64,000 bases of DNA from Chryseobacterium defluvii (GTDB lineage Bacteria > Bacteroidota > Bacteroidia > Flavobacteriales > Weeksellaceae), in the NCBI RefSeq assembly GCF_003634775.1, contig NZ_RBXB01000002.1, positions 682,001 to 746,000 of the forward strand, given 5' to 3'. Both the position numbers and the translations under genes were made by a program. This document shows positions 9,636-18,539 of the stretch, in pieces. Numbering within the stretch: the stretch's first letter is position 1; each line of letters opens with the position of its first letter. A model generated the notes under the pieces. It was not told where the DNA came from, did not search any database, and worked only from the letters and a program-made list of their open reading frames with translations.

Positions 9636-10400
9636 ATGGCCTGGAATCCCGAAGTATATGATCAGTTTAAAAATGAACGTTCTGCGCCATTTTTTGATCT
9701 TTTGAATCTTGTTGAGAAAAGACCTGATTTATCTGTGATTGATTTAGGCTGTGGAACGGGCGAGCTGACCTCCAGATTATTAGATTATCTGGAAAACTCC
9801 AAGGTGCAGGGAATCGATTTTTCCGCTGAAATGCTTGAAAAAGCAAAACATTTCGAAACCAGCAGGCTTATTTTCGTAAAAAGAAGCATTGAAGATCAGT
9901 TGAATCTGAATGATACTTTTGATCTTATTATTTCTAATGCAGCCATCCAATGGTGTAATGAGCATAAGGAACTCTTTCCAAGAATCATCAGCAAAATAAA
10001 AAAAGGAGGACAACTGGCTGTTCAGATACCGTCCAATCATGAATTTATTGTTCATAGATTATTGGGTGAAGTTGCGGATAAGGAGCCGTATAAGGAAGTA
10101 TATGCTTCGTGGAAAAGAGCATATACCGTATTAAAGATAGAAGACTATGCCGGAATATTGTTCAACAATAAAGGAAGGGAAATTACCGTTTTTGAAAAGG
10201 TATTTCCTCACGTCCTTGAGAATGCCGAAGCAGTGTACAACTGGGCATCAGGGACTGCGATGATTCCTTATGTTGAAAAGCTTCCGGAAGATCTGAAAGA
10301 ACAATTTAAAAACGATTATAAAAAAGAACTGCAGGGAATTTTTCCTGTATCGCCGGTGTTTTATCCGTTTAAAAGGACATTTATCTCGGCGAAATTTTAA
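9636..10400 (+). CDS. tam: Trans-aconitate 2-methyltransferase
   Basis: A 254-residue SAM-dependent methyltransferase that methylates trans-aconitate, an inhibitor formed from cis-aconitate, to its monomethyl ester. The N-terminal MAWNPEVYDQF is characteristic of Tam; motif I is VIDLGCGTGELT (about 34-45), followed by GIDFSAEML and the acidic/SNAAIQW motif. Gene spacing is 10 nt from galE and 12 nt to the next gene, so it sits in the same run although its chemistry is unrelated to sugar nucleotides. The name is by family resemblance. Confidence 0.85.
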   Translation: MAWNPEVYDQFKNERSAPFFDLLNLVEKRPDLSVIDLGCGTGELTSRLLDYLENSKVQGIDFSAEMLEKAKHFETSRLIFVKRSIEDQLNLNDTFDLIISNAAIQWCNEHKELFPRIISKIKKGGQLAVQIPSNHEFIVHRLLGEVADKEPYKEVYASWKRAYTVLKIEDYAGILFNNKGREITVFEKVFPHVLENAEAVYNWASGTAMIPYVEKLPEDLKEQFKNDYKKELQGIFPVSPVFYPFKRTFISAKF

Positions 10401-10412
10401 AAAGAAACTCAT

Positions 10413-10856
10413 ATGAAAACAGAAAGAATAGGTATTACATTTTCCTCATTTGATTTGCTGCATGCCGGCCACATTAAAATGCTGGAAGAAGCTAAAACCG
10501 TTTGCGACTATCTGATTGTAGGGTTACAGATTGATCCCTCACATGATCGCCCGAATAAGAACAAGCCCACGCAAACTATTGTGGAAAGGTACATCCAGTT
10601 AAAGGCTGTGAGTGCCGTTGACGAGATTATTCCTTATTATACGGAGCAGGACCTGGAAGATATCCTGAAATCTTTCGTGATTGATGTAAGAATCATCGGG
10701 GACGATTATATGGACAGGGATTTTACCGGGAAAAAATACTGCGAAGAAAAAGGAATCGAAATCTATTACAACAAAAGAGATCATCGGTTTTCCTCCAGTG
10801 ATTTAAGGAAAAGAATTTATGAAGCAGAAAAAAATAAAGTAGAAGTATTAAAATAA
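10413..10856 (+). CDS. Cytidylyltransferase-like nucleotidyltransferase
   Basis: A 147-residue member of the HIGH-type nucleotidyltransferase superfamily. The signature appears as LLHAGHIKML (about 15-24), with GITFSSFD before it and the second motif as FSSSDLRKRI (about 126-135). Size and motifs fit the glycerol-3-phosphate or ethanolamine-phosphate cytidylyltransferase group, which activates a phospho-alcohol with CTP. The Thr of the usual ISTT motif is replaced by Ser/Asp here, so the exact substrate is uncertain. It is the last gene of the run and is followed at once by a terminator. Confidence 0.8.
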   Translation: MKTERIGITFSSFDLLHAGHIKMLEEAKTVCDYLIVGLQIDPSHDRPNKNKPTQTIVERYIQLKAVSAVDEIIPYYTEQDLEDILKSFVIDVRIIGDDYMDRDFTGKKYCEEKGIEIYYNKRDHRFSSSDLRKRIYEAEKNKVEVLK

Positions 10857-10886
10857 AAAAATCCCGAAATGTTTCGGGATTTTTTA
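10855..10886. terminator. Bidirectional rho-independent terminator
   Basis: A 9-bp perfect stem, ATCCCGAAA (10861-10869) / TTTCGGGAT (10872-10880), with a 2-nt loop, has an A run before it and a T run after it. It ends the plus-strand run and serves the converging receptor gene. Confidence 0.9.
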
Positions 10887-10891
10887 TGGTA

Positions 10892-13396
10892 TTACATTGG
10901 GCCTTGCTGGTCATCTCCGCTTTCATTCGCATTGATGTCCTTTTTCTTTTTAGGCTGGTCTATCTTTTCTCCTTGCTTGAATCTGTACGTTAAAGACAAG
11001 GCAAACTGTCTCGGTTGCCATTGCATATAAGATTCTCTGCTGAATTCCGATGTATTGGTAACGCTTCTCATCGCACGGGTATTAAAGATATCCTGGATGT
11101 TGAAACTGATCGTTCCGTTACCCTTCCAGATTGTTTTTGATGCCCCGAAATTGATTGTATACATATCCTGTCTGTTCTGATTTTCTGTCTTCTGTCCTCC
11201 TCTGTAGAAACCTTGAATCTGGAAACTGAAAGTCTTATCTATTTTGAATGTGGAAGTAAGTCTTGCTCTTGAAGAGAATCCGGAACCTTCAAAAGACATA
11301 GGCTCATTTAATATTTCAGGATCATAGTAGATTCCTTTTGTATTGTACCCGAATAAATCCACGTTTCCTAAGAATTTCAACCATTTTGTAGCGTCCCAGC
11401 TAAAATTAAGGTCTAGTCCAAAACGGTCATCTGTTCCTAAGTTGATGGGTTTAGTATAAAATATGCCATCGGCAGAATATACCAGCATTTTTACATCATC
11501 GGTAGAATGTCTGAAATATAGAGTAGGGTTGATGGTGAACTTGCTTTTCGAAATGCTGTATCCTACTTCATAAGAGTCCACATAAGAAGGATTAAGGTCA
11601 ATGTTTCCAAGGAAAATATTCTGGTTATCCGAATAGCTTGGATTAGGGATCAGGAAGAAAGATCTCGGACGGTCTATTCTTCTTGAATAGTTCACCAAGA
11701 ACTGGTTATCTTTTGCAATCTCATAGCTTAAGAAAACACTTGGAAATAAATTATTATAGTTCTTGGTTTTATTGATATTGGATTGTGGGTTCAGATTCAG
11801 ATAATCAATGTCAATTTTTGAATTTTCATTTCTTAATCCCAATTGATAACCTACATTTCCTATTTTACTCTTAAACTGCACATACGCTGCATTGAACATT
11901 TCTTTATAGTTTGCATCGTAGGTGAAGTCAGCAAGATAGTCGAAATTCGCTGTAGGCGAAGTTCTTTCCAATACATCATTGTTATAGGTGTTTTTATTGA
12001 TGTCTAATCTGTACCCGGCTTCTATCCTTGATTTTTCACCGATAGGAAGCTCATAATCTGCTTTGGCTACAACCGTATTGTTTTTAGTTGTCTGATCAAT
12101 AACGTTTTGAAGAGCAAAAATATCATCATTAGTCTGCGTAACGTCAGTATCATTATAAGATCTGTTTCTCTGCAGGCTTAATGACAATGATAAATTCTGC
12201 CCCTTGTCATCAAACTTATGATCAAGTCCGAAGTCTCCCTGGAAAGCAAGGTTGTTGTTTGAACCGTCGTTTAATCGTTGGGTTAAAGAACGTGTTCCGT
12301 TCAGGAAGCGGTAATCGTAGATTACATTTCCAATATTATCACTATCGAATGTTCTTACAGTCCCGGAAGCATTCACTGAAGTTTTATCGGAAATATCATA
12401 TACCAAACCTGCCGAAGCATTATAATTGTCATTTTTATTTTCACTGATGGATTCCTGGTTCATCTGGGTTCTGTCCAACGGAGATACCGCATTGAAATAT
12501 GTTGCATTATTTCTGTTGGTATTTTTAGACTCTCTGTAGCCACCACCACCATTCAGGAACCATGTAAGATTCCCTTTTCTCCAGCTTAAATTGGTGTTCA
12601 GTGAAGTTTGAGGCAAATATCCTACAGTTCCGGTTACACTCCCGTTAAATCCTGTTTTCTTATTCTTTTTAAGGATGATATTCAGGATACCCGCTGTTCC
12701 GCTTGCTTCAAATTTGGAAGAAGGATTGGTAATCACTTCAATTCTTTCGATCTGATCAGCCGGAATACTTTGTAATGCATTAGCACCATCATCAATTCCC
12801 AATAAGGCAGAAGGCTTTCCGTTGATCAAAAATCTTACATTGGAGCTCCCTCGCATGGACACCGTACCATCCGTATCCACAGAAACCGAAGGTACATTCG
12901 CCAACACATCCTGAAGATTTCCTCCTTTGCTTACAATATCCTGTGACGGATCATAGGTTTTTTTATCTAATTCTACTTTATAAGCTTTTGTATTGGCAGC
13001 GGTAATCACAACCCCTTGGATATCCTGGGTTTTCAAATCGTTACCTGCAGCCTCAGGGACTATGGAAAGAGCACCGATACTTCCGGCTGCCGTAATTTGT
13101 TTATTGATTACACTTTTTTTGTAATCCACCGCCTCTACTGTAATATCGTAATTTCCAGGAGCGAGATCCAGTTTATACTGTCCTCTTTCATCTGTAAGGG
13201 TAGCATCACTCAATGCTTTATTCGCTTTATTGCTGAAGGTTACAGAGGCATAGGGAACAGCCTGATTGCTCTTGTTAACGATATTTCCCGTAATGCCTAC
13301 TTTTTCCTGGGCAAATGCCAAAGCTGCTGCCGAAAGAACAAAAGTAAGCCCTAAGGTTTTTTTCGTGAAAATGTTGATAATTTCCGTCTGGTTCAT
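10892..13396 (-). CDS. Outer membrane beta-barrel receptor (TonB-receptor-like)
   Basis: An 834-residue outer-membrane protein. After a signal peptide (about 1-29, ending ALAFAQ) comes a carboxypeptidase-regulatory-like Ig domain (about 34-115: GITGNIVNKSNQAVPYASV and LTDERGQYKLDLAPGNYDI), then a plug-like domain (GGNLQDVLANVPSVSVDTDG and VRFLINGKPS), then a beta-barrel rich in aromatic-ended strands up to the penultimate charged tail. The layout is that of the outer membrane beta-barrel family close to TonB-dependent receptors; no clear TonB box was identified. The substrate is unknown. The C-terminal tail (QPKKKKDINANESGDDQQ) extends beyond the last strand. Confidence 0.88.
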   Translation of the reverse strand: MNQTEIINIFTKKTLGLTFVLSAAALAFAQEKVGITGNIVNKSNQAVPYASVTFSNKANKALSDATLTDERGQYKLDLAPGNYDITVEAVDYKKSVINKQITAAGSIGALSIVPEAAGNDLKTQDIQGVVITAANTKAYKVELDKKTYDPSQDIVSKGGNLQDVLANVPSVSVDTDGTVSMRGSSNVRFLINGKPSALLGIDDGANALQSIPADQIERIEVITNPSSKFEASGTAGILNIILKKNKKTGFNGSVTGTVGYLPQTSLNTNLSWRKGNLTWFLNGGGGYRESKNTNRNNATYFNAVSPLDRTQMNQESISENKNDNYNASAGLVYDISDKTSVNASGTVRTFDSDNIGNVIYDYRFLNGTRSLTQRLNDGSNNNLAFQGDFGLDHKFDDKGQNLSLSLSLQRNRSYNDTDVTQTNDDIFALQNVIDQTTKNNTVVAKADYELPIGEKSRIEAGYRLDINKNTYNNDVLERTSPTANFDYLADFTYDANYKEMFNAAYVQFKSKIGNVGYQLGLRNENSKIDIDYLNLNPQSNINKTKNYNNLFPSVFLSYEIAKDNQFLVNYSRRIDRPRSFFLIPNPSYSDNQNIFLGNIDLNPSYVDSYEVGYSISKSKFTINPTLYFRHSTDDVKMLVYSADGIFYTKPINLGTDDRFGLDLNFSWDATKWLKFLGNVDLFGYNTKGIYYDPEILNEPMSFEGSGFSSRARLTSTFKIDKTFSFQIQGFYRGGQKTENQNRQDMYTINFGASKTIWKGNGTISFNIQDIFNTRAMRSVTNTSEFSRESYMQWQPRQFALSLTYRFKQGEKIDQPKKKKDINANESGDDQQGPM

Positions 13397-13563
13397 AAGG
13401 TATTGTTTGGGTAAATCGTAAAAAAATGTTTCTTTAAATTATTAAATCATTAAAGAGATGAAGTTTAAAATATTACGATTTATTTATTATTTATAAAAGG
13501 ATATGTCGTTTTTGGATACTAAATGTTAATTATTATTTTGTTAAAATAAAGTTAATTTTTTTC

Positions 13564-14589
13564 TTATTTTATATTTTTAGAGTTCAGCCAGTCCTGATAT
13601 GCCTTTGCATTAATGGCATGTTGCTCTGCACTGGCCGTAAATTTGTGATACCCGAATCTTGCGGGATCTGCACACATAAAAATATAATTGTTGTTTTCCG
13701 CATTCAAAACAGCATCTACAGAGTTTTTATCTACCACACAGATCGGTCCGGGAGGAATCCCTACATTGGCATACGTATTATAAGGAGAAGGGGTAGAAAG
13801 ATGTTTATATAACACTCTTTTAATGGATTCTTTAAAGTTGGTTTGCTTGTTCATTGCATAAATTACCGTTGGGTCAGACTGCAGTTTCATTCCTTTTCTG
13901 TAACGGTTTAAATATAATCCGGCAATCGTTTTCATCTCATCTTCTTTTCCTCCCGATTCTTTATATACAATAGATGCTAACGCATAGATCTGGTTTCTGG
14001 TCAATCCTGATTGCTGTTCTTTAGCTTTTCTTTCGCTGTTCCAGAAGCTGTTATACTGGTCTTCAAATTTTTTAAAAAATTCCTTAGGAGTTACTGTCCA
14101 GAAAAAGTTATAGGTATCGATAAAAAAATACTTTTTTAAATCTTCAGCGTTATTATATCCTTTTTCAGCAGCGATGGCATTAAAATCATTTACAAAACGT
14201 AACGAATCCAATTCTGTTTTTTTAGTCACTTTTCCTACCATCTGATAGATGTCACCAAAATCACCGATTCGGAAAGTATTCTCCGTCTGGTTTCCCGCTT
14301 TGATCATATTCACGAGATTCGTATTTCCCGTTCCTCTTTGGATACGATAACGACCTGCTTTGAAATATTTGTCAAGATCTTTATCCTTTGCTACAGCTTC
14401 AAAAGATTCCTTATTCTGAATATAAGGACCAATAGAATCTAAGAGCTGCTTGAAACTTGCGTTATGAGGAATCAAAACATATCCCTCTTTTTCCACATTG
14501 TTCCCGTAATATTTATTATAAAATCTAAAACCAAAAAATCCTGCCACTAAAAAAACGAGCAGAATGATAATGAGAATAGCTTTTTTCAT
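13564..14589 (-). CDS. mltG: Endolytic murein transglycosylase MltG
   Basis: Cleaves nascent peptidoglycan strands in the periplasm and so sets glycan length. The 341-residue protein has one N-terminal membrane segment (about 4-23), a LysM-like linker (GYVLIPHNASFKQLL) and the YceG domain. The catalytic Glu is Glu211 in ASIVYKESGG, followed by AGLYLNRYRKGMKLQSDPTVIYA and PYNTYANVGIPPGPI, both conserved in the family. It lies 31 nt downstream of dapF on the same strand, so the two are probably cotranscribed; both serve the cell wall. Confidence 0.93.
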   Translation of the reverse strand: MKKAILIIILLVFLVAGFFGFRFYNKYYGNNVEKEGYVLIPHNASFKQLLDSIGPYIQNKESFEAVAKDKDLDKYFKAGRYRIQRGTGNTNLVNMIKAGNQTENTFRIGDFGDIYQMVGKVTKKTELDSLRFVNDFNAIAAEKGYNNAEDLKKYFFIDTYNFFWTVTPKEFFKKFEDQYNSFWNSERKAKEQQSGLTRNQIYALASIVYKESGGKEDEMKTIAGLYLNRYRKGMKLQSDPTVIYAMNKQTNFKESIKRVLYKHLSTPSPYNTYANVGIPPGPICVVDKNSVDAVLNAENNNYIFMCADPARFGYHKFTASAEQHAINAKAYQDWLNSKNIK

Positions 14590-14620
14590 TATAGATAAGT
14601 GTTGTTTAAAAGTTTTTTGT

Positions 14621-15388
14621 TTAAATAAGGTCTACTTTACCTTTAAATACCTGTTTTGCAGGACCTTCAAGCCAAATGTTCTGGAAAGAATCTCCATTTT
14701 TTTCAGCATATACCTTCAGGTCGCCGCCAAGTGTTTTAACTTTTACAGAGATTAGATTGTTTTTTTGCAGAAAAGTTAAAGCTGATGCCGTAACTCCTGT
14801 CCCGCAGCTGTATGTTTCGTCCTCAACGCCTCGTTCATAGGTTCTTACAAAAATTTCATCATCATTAATTTTTTCAACAAAATTCACATTGATTCCTTTT
14901 TCGTGATAATTTTCGGAGTTTCTGATCTCATTTCCTTTGGCAAAAACGTTGTAGTTCACCAAATCCTCAACATATTTTACATAGTGTGGAGATCCCGTAT
15001 TCATTACAGTATCATTTCCATCTTGAGAAATCGTATCCACATCAATCATTTTTAGCTTAATGATCCCATTATGGATTTCTGCTTCGTGTTCACCGTCAAT
15101 CGCAATGAATTTGCATTTATCTTCGAAGATGTCAAGGAAAAAAGCAAAAGCCACAAGGCATCTTCCACCGTTTCCGCACATCGTACTTTCTCCGCCATCT
15201 GAATTATAATACACCATTTTGAAATCATAGTTCTCGTCATTTTCCAGAAGAATAAGTCCATCCGCTCCGATGCCGAAGCGTCTATCACAAAGTTTTTCTA
15301 TGATATTTTTATCTTTCGGGAATTGAAGATCTCGATTATCAACCATTACAAAGTCGTTCCCGGTACCCTGATATTTATAAAATTCCAT
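14621..15388 (-). CDS. dapF: Diaminopimelate epimerase
   Basis: Converts LL-diaminopimelate to the meso form, the lysine precursor and peptidoglycan cross-linking residue. The 255-residue protein has the two catalytic cysteines in place: Cys71 (TMCGNGGRC) and Cys195 (YSCGTGVTA), with the N-terminal GTGNDF motif at 9-14. Length is slightly under the usual 270-280. It precedes mltG and starts its own transcription unit, since a terminator separates it from the upstream lipoprotein gene. Confidence 0.95.
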   Translation of the reverse strand: MEFYKYQGTGNDFVMVDNRDLQFPKDKNIIEKLCDRRFGIGADGLILLENDENYDFKMVYYNSDGGESTMCGNGGRCLVAFAFFLDIFEDKCKFIAIDGEHEAEIHNGIIKLKMIDVDTISQDGNDTVMNTGSPHYVKYVEDLVNYNVFAKGNEIRNSENYHEKGINVNFVEKINDDEIFVRTYERGVEDETYSCGTGVTASALTFLQKNNLISVKVKTLGGDLKVYAEKNGDSFQNIWLEGPAKQVFKGKVDLI

Positions 15389-15413
15389 AATTCGTTGTCT
15401 AAAAATGAACTTG

Positions 15414-15421
15414 CAAAATTA
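15414..15421 (-). promoter_or_regulatory. Candidate -7 promoter box of dapF
   Basis: On the minus strand this reads TAATTTTG, an exact TAnnTTTG match, about 25 nt before the dapF start. No clear -33 TTTG was found. Confidence 0.4.
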
Positions 15422-15433
15422 CATATAAAAACG

Positions 15434-15462
15434 AAAAAACGAACAGTGTTAGCTGTTCGTTT
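15434..15462 (-). terminator. Rho-independent terminator after the pnuC-lipoprotein pair
   Basis: A 10-bp stem, AAACGAACAG (15437-15446) / CTGTTCGTTT (15453-15462), with a 6-nt loop; read on the minus strand it ends in a T run. Confidence 0.75.
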
Positions 15463-15478
15463 CCTTAATTTAGAATGA

Positions 15479-16117
15479 TTATCTTCTGAATCCGCTTCCT
15501 GATCGTGAGGAATTGTCCTGCTGATTGTTCTGCGAATTATTCCTGAAGCCGCTAACGGAGTTATTGGAGGAATTATTACTGTTGTTATTGTTTCTGAAAC
15601 CGCCGCTGTTCTCCTGTCTCTGGTTGTTGTTTTGTTGTTGCTGTTGCTGTCGGTTTCTATATCCGCTTCCCTGATTGTCTTGGTTTCTGTTGGAATTAGA
15701 ATTTCTGAAGCCGCCGCTATTGTTTCTGTTATTATAACGGTTACTATTGTTATAGTTACTGTTATTATAATTACCATTATTGGTAGGGGTATTTCGCAAG
15801 CCGTTGGAAGGTCTTTGCGAAGTTGTGTTACGCCTTTCTACATATACCTTTCTTCTATCATTTCCGCTACCGTAATAATAGTAAGGAATGCCATTATCAT
15901 AATAATAATTGATGTCATTTCGGTAATAATAACCGTCATTTCCATAATATCCTCCGCTTCCGTAATATCCGTAAGGAGCATAATAATATCCATTGTTATA
16001 ATAAGGATCTCCATATCCGTAAGATGGACCGCTTGCGTAGCCGTCAGTATAGGCCATACAAGATGATAAACTAGCTATAGTAAAAACGCTGAATGCTATT
16101 TTTAATAAATTTTTCAT
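15479..16117 (-). CDS. Asn/Gly/Tyr-rich low-complexity lipoprotein
   Basis: A 212-residue protein with a lipoprotein signal (lipobox SLSSC at about 16-20). Residues 24-88 are dominated by Tyr and Gly (GYYGSGGYYGNDGYYYRND), and residues 100-212 by Asn, Ser, Gln and Arg, with a short motif SGGFRN or SGFRN repeated about five times up to the end (SGSGFRR). Such sequence predicts a disordered surface or periplasmic tail. Its ATG overlaps the pnuC stop by 4 nt, so the two are translationally coupled. An opposite-strand frame spans the repeats and is only a shadow of the composition. Function unknown. Confidence 0.8.
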   Translation of the reverse strand: MKNLLKIAFSVFTIASLSSCMAYTDGYASGPSYGYGDPYYNNGYYYAPYGYYGSGGYYGNDGYYYRNDINYYYDNGIPYYYYGSGNDRRKVYVERRNTTSQRPSNGLRNTPTNNGNYNNSNYNNSNRYNNRNNSGGFRNSNSNRNQDNQGSGYRNRQQQQQQNNNQRQENSGGFRNNNNSNNSSNNSVSGFRNNSQNNQQDNSSRSGSGFRR

Positions 16118-16791
16118 GACTTTTCTGTACTTTTTTCTTTAAAACTTTTTTTCCAATTAAGGTATCCGAGGATAGCCATTACTGTAAATACCAAATATTG
16201 AACCGAAGTGATTCCGAGACCCTTAAAAATCATCATAGGGATACAAATTAGATCTCCAATAATCCAGAAAATCCAGTTCTCAATGCGGCGTTTGGCCATA
16301 AACCACATACCCACTAAAAATATGGAAGTTGTAACCACATCCAGCCAATTGGCCCAATCCAGATGATCCAGTCCTAAGCTGGTACCTGCCATTGAAAAGT
16401 GATTGTCGATATAGGGTTTATAATAATAAATAACGGTAACTAAAAATAAACTTATAATAAATAACAGTGTTCCTAATAACCAATCTTTTCGAGTAGCCCA
16501 GGTTACATCCACATGAATATGATCTTCAGAATTTTTTGCCCATAGAATCCATCCGTAAATACTCATCACCGTGTAATAAACATTGATCATGCAATCCCCC
16601 AGTAAGCCAAAATTGAAAAGAATGTATACATAGATCAGCGTGGAGATAATTCCGGTAGGGTATACCCAAATGTTTTTTTTGATGGAGAAATAGACGCTCA
16701 GAATTCCGAAAACAGTTCCTGAAGCTTCCAGAAGAATTTGTAAACCAGTGTAGCTCTCATACGGTTTTACAAAAAGATCATATACATTCAT
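16114..16791 (-). CDS. pnuC: Nicotinamide riboside transporter PnuC
   Basis: A 225-residue inner-membrane transporter for nicotinamide riboside, an NAD precursor; capture usually depends on cytoplasmic phosphorylation by a kinase not seen here. About seven hydrophobic segments are visible, and the conserved blocks WVYPTGIIS and the later WANWLDVVTT and NWIFWIIGD match the PnuC family. Some PnuC-type proteins carry other vitamins such as thiamine, which remains possible. No riboswitch-like fold was recognised upstream, and the leader is very short. Confidence 0.9.
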   Translation of the reverse strand: MNVYDLFVKPYESYTGLQILLEASGTVFGILSVYFSIKKNIWVYPTGIISTLIYVYILFNFGLLGDCMINVYYTVMSIYGWILWAKNSEDHIHVDVTWATRKDWLLGTLLFIISLFLVTVIYYYKPYIDNHFSMAGTSLGLDHLDWANWLDVVTTSIFLVGMWFMAKRRIENWIFWIIGDLICIPMMIFKGLGITSVQYLVFTVMAILGYLNWKKSFKEKSTEKS

Positions 16792-16796
16792 GTGAT

Positions 16797-16804
16797 CAAA
16801 AGTA
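16797..16804 (-). promoter_or_regulatory. Candidate -7 promoter box of pnuC
   Basis: On the minus strand this reads TACTTTTG, an exact TAnnTTTG match, and only 5 nt separate it from the ATG. The message would be leaderless. No -33 element was identified. Confidence 0.4.
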
Positions 16805-16956
16805 AATAAAAATTTACATACCCGGAAATACTTCGAATAGGGTGGAAATCAGATTTTTAAGTTTTTTTATTTAAATTAATTCATGAAATTTTGTCAATAA
16901 ATGTTAAGATTTCTAAATTTTTTATATTTTCGTAAATCTTTAATAAATAATAAAAT

Positions 16957-18486
16957 ATGTCAAAAATTTGGGTTAAGAAACCAATGAGCGCCTATGAAGC
17001 TGATATCAAAAAAAGCCAGTTGAAACGCGTTTTAGGAAAATGGAGCCTTACAGCTATCGGAATCGGGGCCATCATCGGAGGAGGAATTTTCGTGCTTACC
17101 GGAACCGGAGCTTACTATAATGCAGGACCTGCATTGGCTCTTTCTTTTGTAATTGCGGGAATTGCCTGTGTATTTGCTGCTTTATGCTATGCTGAGTTTG
17201 CATCCATATTACCTGTGGAAGGTTCAGCTTATGCATATGCGTATGGAACAGTGGGAGAGATTTTCGCATGGATAATAGGTTGGGGATTGATTCTGGAATA
17301 TGCGATGGGATCTATGACGGTCGCCGTATCCTGGTCGGGATATTTTAGTAAATTACTTAAAATGTTCGGACTCCATCTGCCAACATGGCTTACTACAGAC
17401 CCGCAGACATATTGGGCAGCAGGAAATGAAGGTTTTTCAATGAATCTACCTGCATTTTTGATTGTATTATTTGTAATTTCTATTTTATTAAGAGGAACTA
17501 AAGGAGCTGCAAAAGCCAATAATTTTATTGTTTTGCTTAAAGTTTCGGCAATTATCTTCGTAATTATTGCAGGTGCTTTCTTCATAAACACTGAAAACTG
17601 GGTGCCATTTATCCCGGAAGCTACTACCATTACAGAGAATGGAGTTTCCCATTCGGCATATGGCGTAGCCGGGGTTGTAGCGGGAGCTTCTGCTATTTTC
17701 TTCGCTTATGTAGGATTTGATGCGGTTTCTACGCAGGCCGGAGAAGCGATTAATCCTAAAAAAGATGTTCCGTTTGCGATTATTGCATCATTAATTATCT
17801 GTACACTTCTATACATTCTTGTTTCACTTGTTTTAACGGGGATGATGCATTATACAGATTTCAATCCGCTTGGTAAATATCCGGATGCCATTAAAGCTCC
17901 TGTAGCGTATGCATTTGATATTGCGGGTCAGGCTTGGGCAGGATATATTATCACGATTGCTGCTACAGTTGGGTTAATTTCTGTATTAATGGTAATGATC
18001 ATGGGACAGTCAAGAATTTTCTTAGGAATGTCTAAAGACGGTCTTATCCCTTCCACTTTTGCAAAAGTAAACCCTGAAACAGGAGTGCCTACTAAAAACC
18101 TTATCATTTTAGGAATTGTAATTTCTATCGTAGCTTCGTTAACTCCAATTAATGACCTTGCACACATGACAAGTTTCGGAACATTGTTCGCGTTTACAAT
18201 GGTTTGTGTGGCTGTTTGGGTATTGAGAGTAAAAGAACCAAACCTGCAGAGAAACTTTAAAGTTCCTGCTTTACCGGTAATCGCTTGTTTAGGTATCACT
18301 ATCAATGTTTACTTGATCATCAACTTAAGTAAGGAAGCTCAAATGTATTCATTGGCTTGGTTAGCAATTGGTTTTGTTATTTATTTCCTTTACAGTAAAA
18401 AACACTCTAAACTTCAGAACGGAGGATATGGAGAAACTTTTAAAGCTGAACAGGAGCCTCTGGAAAAGCCAGATTTAGATCTATAA
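16957..18486 (+). CDS. APC-family amino acid permease
   Basis: A 509-residue inner-membrane permease of the cationic amino acid transporter branch, with about 12-13 membrane segments. The APC hallmark GIGAIIGGGIFVLTGTGAYYNAGPALALSF lies at about 36-66, read here as two blocks around the GGGIF loop, and the later FFAYVGFDAVSTQAGEAINPKKDVP is the characteristic TM6-TM7 region. It most likely imports amino acids by proton symport. It is monocistronic, ending at a strong terminator. The substrate is not readable from sequence. Confidence 0.9.
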   Translation: MSKIWVKKPMSAYEADIKKSQLKRVLGKWSLTAIGIGAIIGGGIFVLTGTGAYYNAGPALALSFVIAGIACVFAALCYAEFASILPVEGSAYAYAYGTVGEIFAWIIGWGLILEYAMGSMTVAVSWSGYFSKLLKMFGLHLPTWLTTDPQTYWAAGNEGFSMNLPAFLIVLFVISILLRGTKGAAKANNFIVLLKVSAIIFVIIAGAFFINTENWVPFIPEATTITENGVSHSAYGVAGVVAGASAIFFAYVGFDAVSTQAGEAINPKKDVPFAIIASLIICTLLYILVSLVLTGMMHYTDFNPLGKYPDAIKAPVAYAFDIAGQAWAGYIITIAATVGLISVLMVMIMGQSRIFLGMSKDGLIPSTFAKVNPETGVPTKNLIILGIVISIVASLTPINDLAHMTSFGTLFAFTMVCVAVWVLRVKEPNLQRNFKVPALPVIACLGITINVYLIINLSKEAQMYSLAWLAIGFVIYFLYSKKHSKLQNGGYGETFKAEQEPLEKPDLDL

Positions 18487-18499
18487 AAAATATAACTTA

Positions 18500-18530
18500 A
18501 AATCCACAGAATTCTGTGGATTTTTTATTT
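18500..18530 (+). terminator. Rho-independent terminator after the permease
   Basis: A perfect 24-nt palindrome (18500-18523, arms AAATCCACAGAA / TTCTGTGGATTT, no unpaired loop bases) is followed by T6ATTTTTG. Its T run overlaps the promoter box of the next gene. Confidence 0.85.
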
Positions 18531-18533
18531 TTG
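18526..18533 (+). promoter_or_regulatory. Candidate -7 box inside the terminator T run
   Basis: TATTTTTG is an exact TAnnTTTG match that ends 6 nt before the ATG at 18540, so the downstream message would start at or next to its start codon. Confidence 0.4.
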
Positions 18534-18539
18534 TCTATT

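Noticed and set aside
15632..16066. A 144-residue plus-strand protein opposite the Asn/Tyr-rich lipoprotein
   Set aside because: Its Ile/Val-rich sequence is the antisense of the repeats; the minus-strand frame has a signal peptide and an overlap with pnuC.
16792..16956. A vitamin riboswitch before pnuC
   Set aside because: The gap shows no thi-box or similar conserved core, and the promoter box sits 5 nt before the ATG, leaving no room for a leader.
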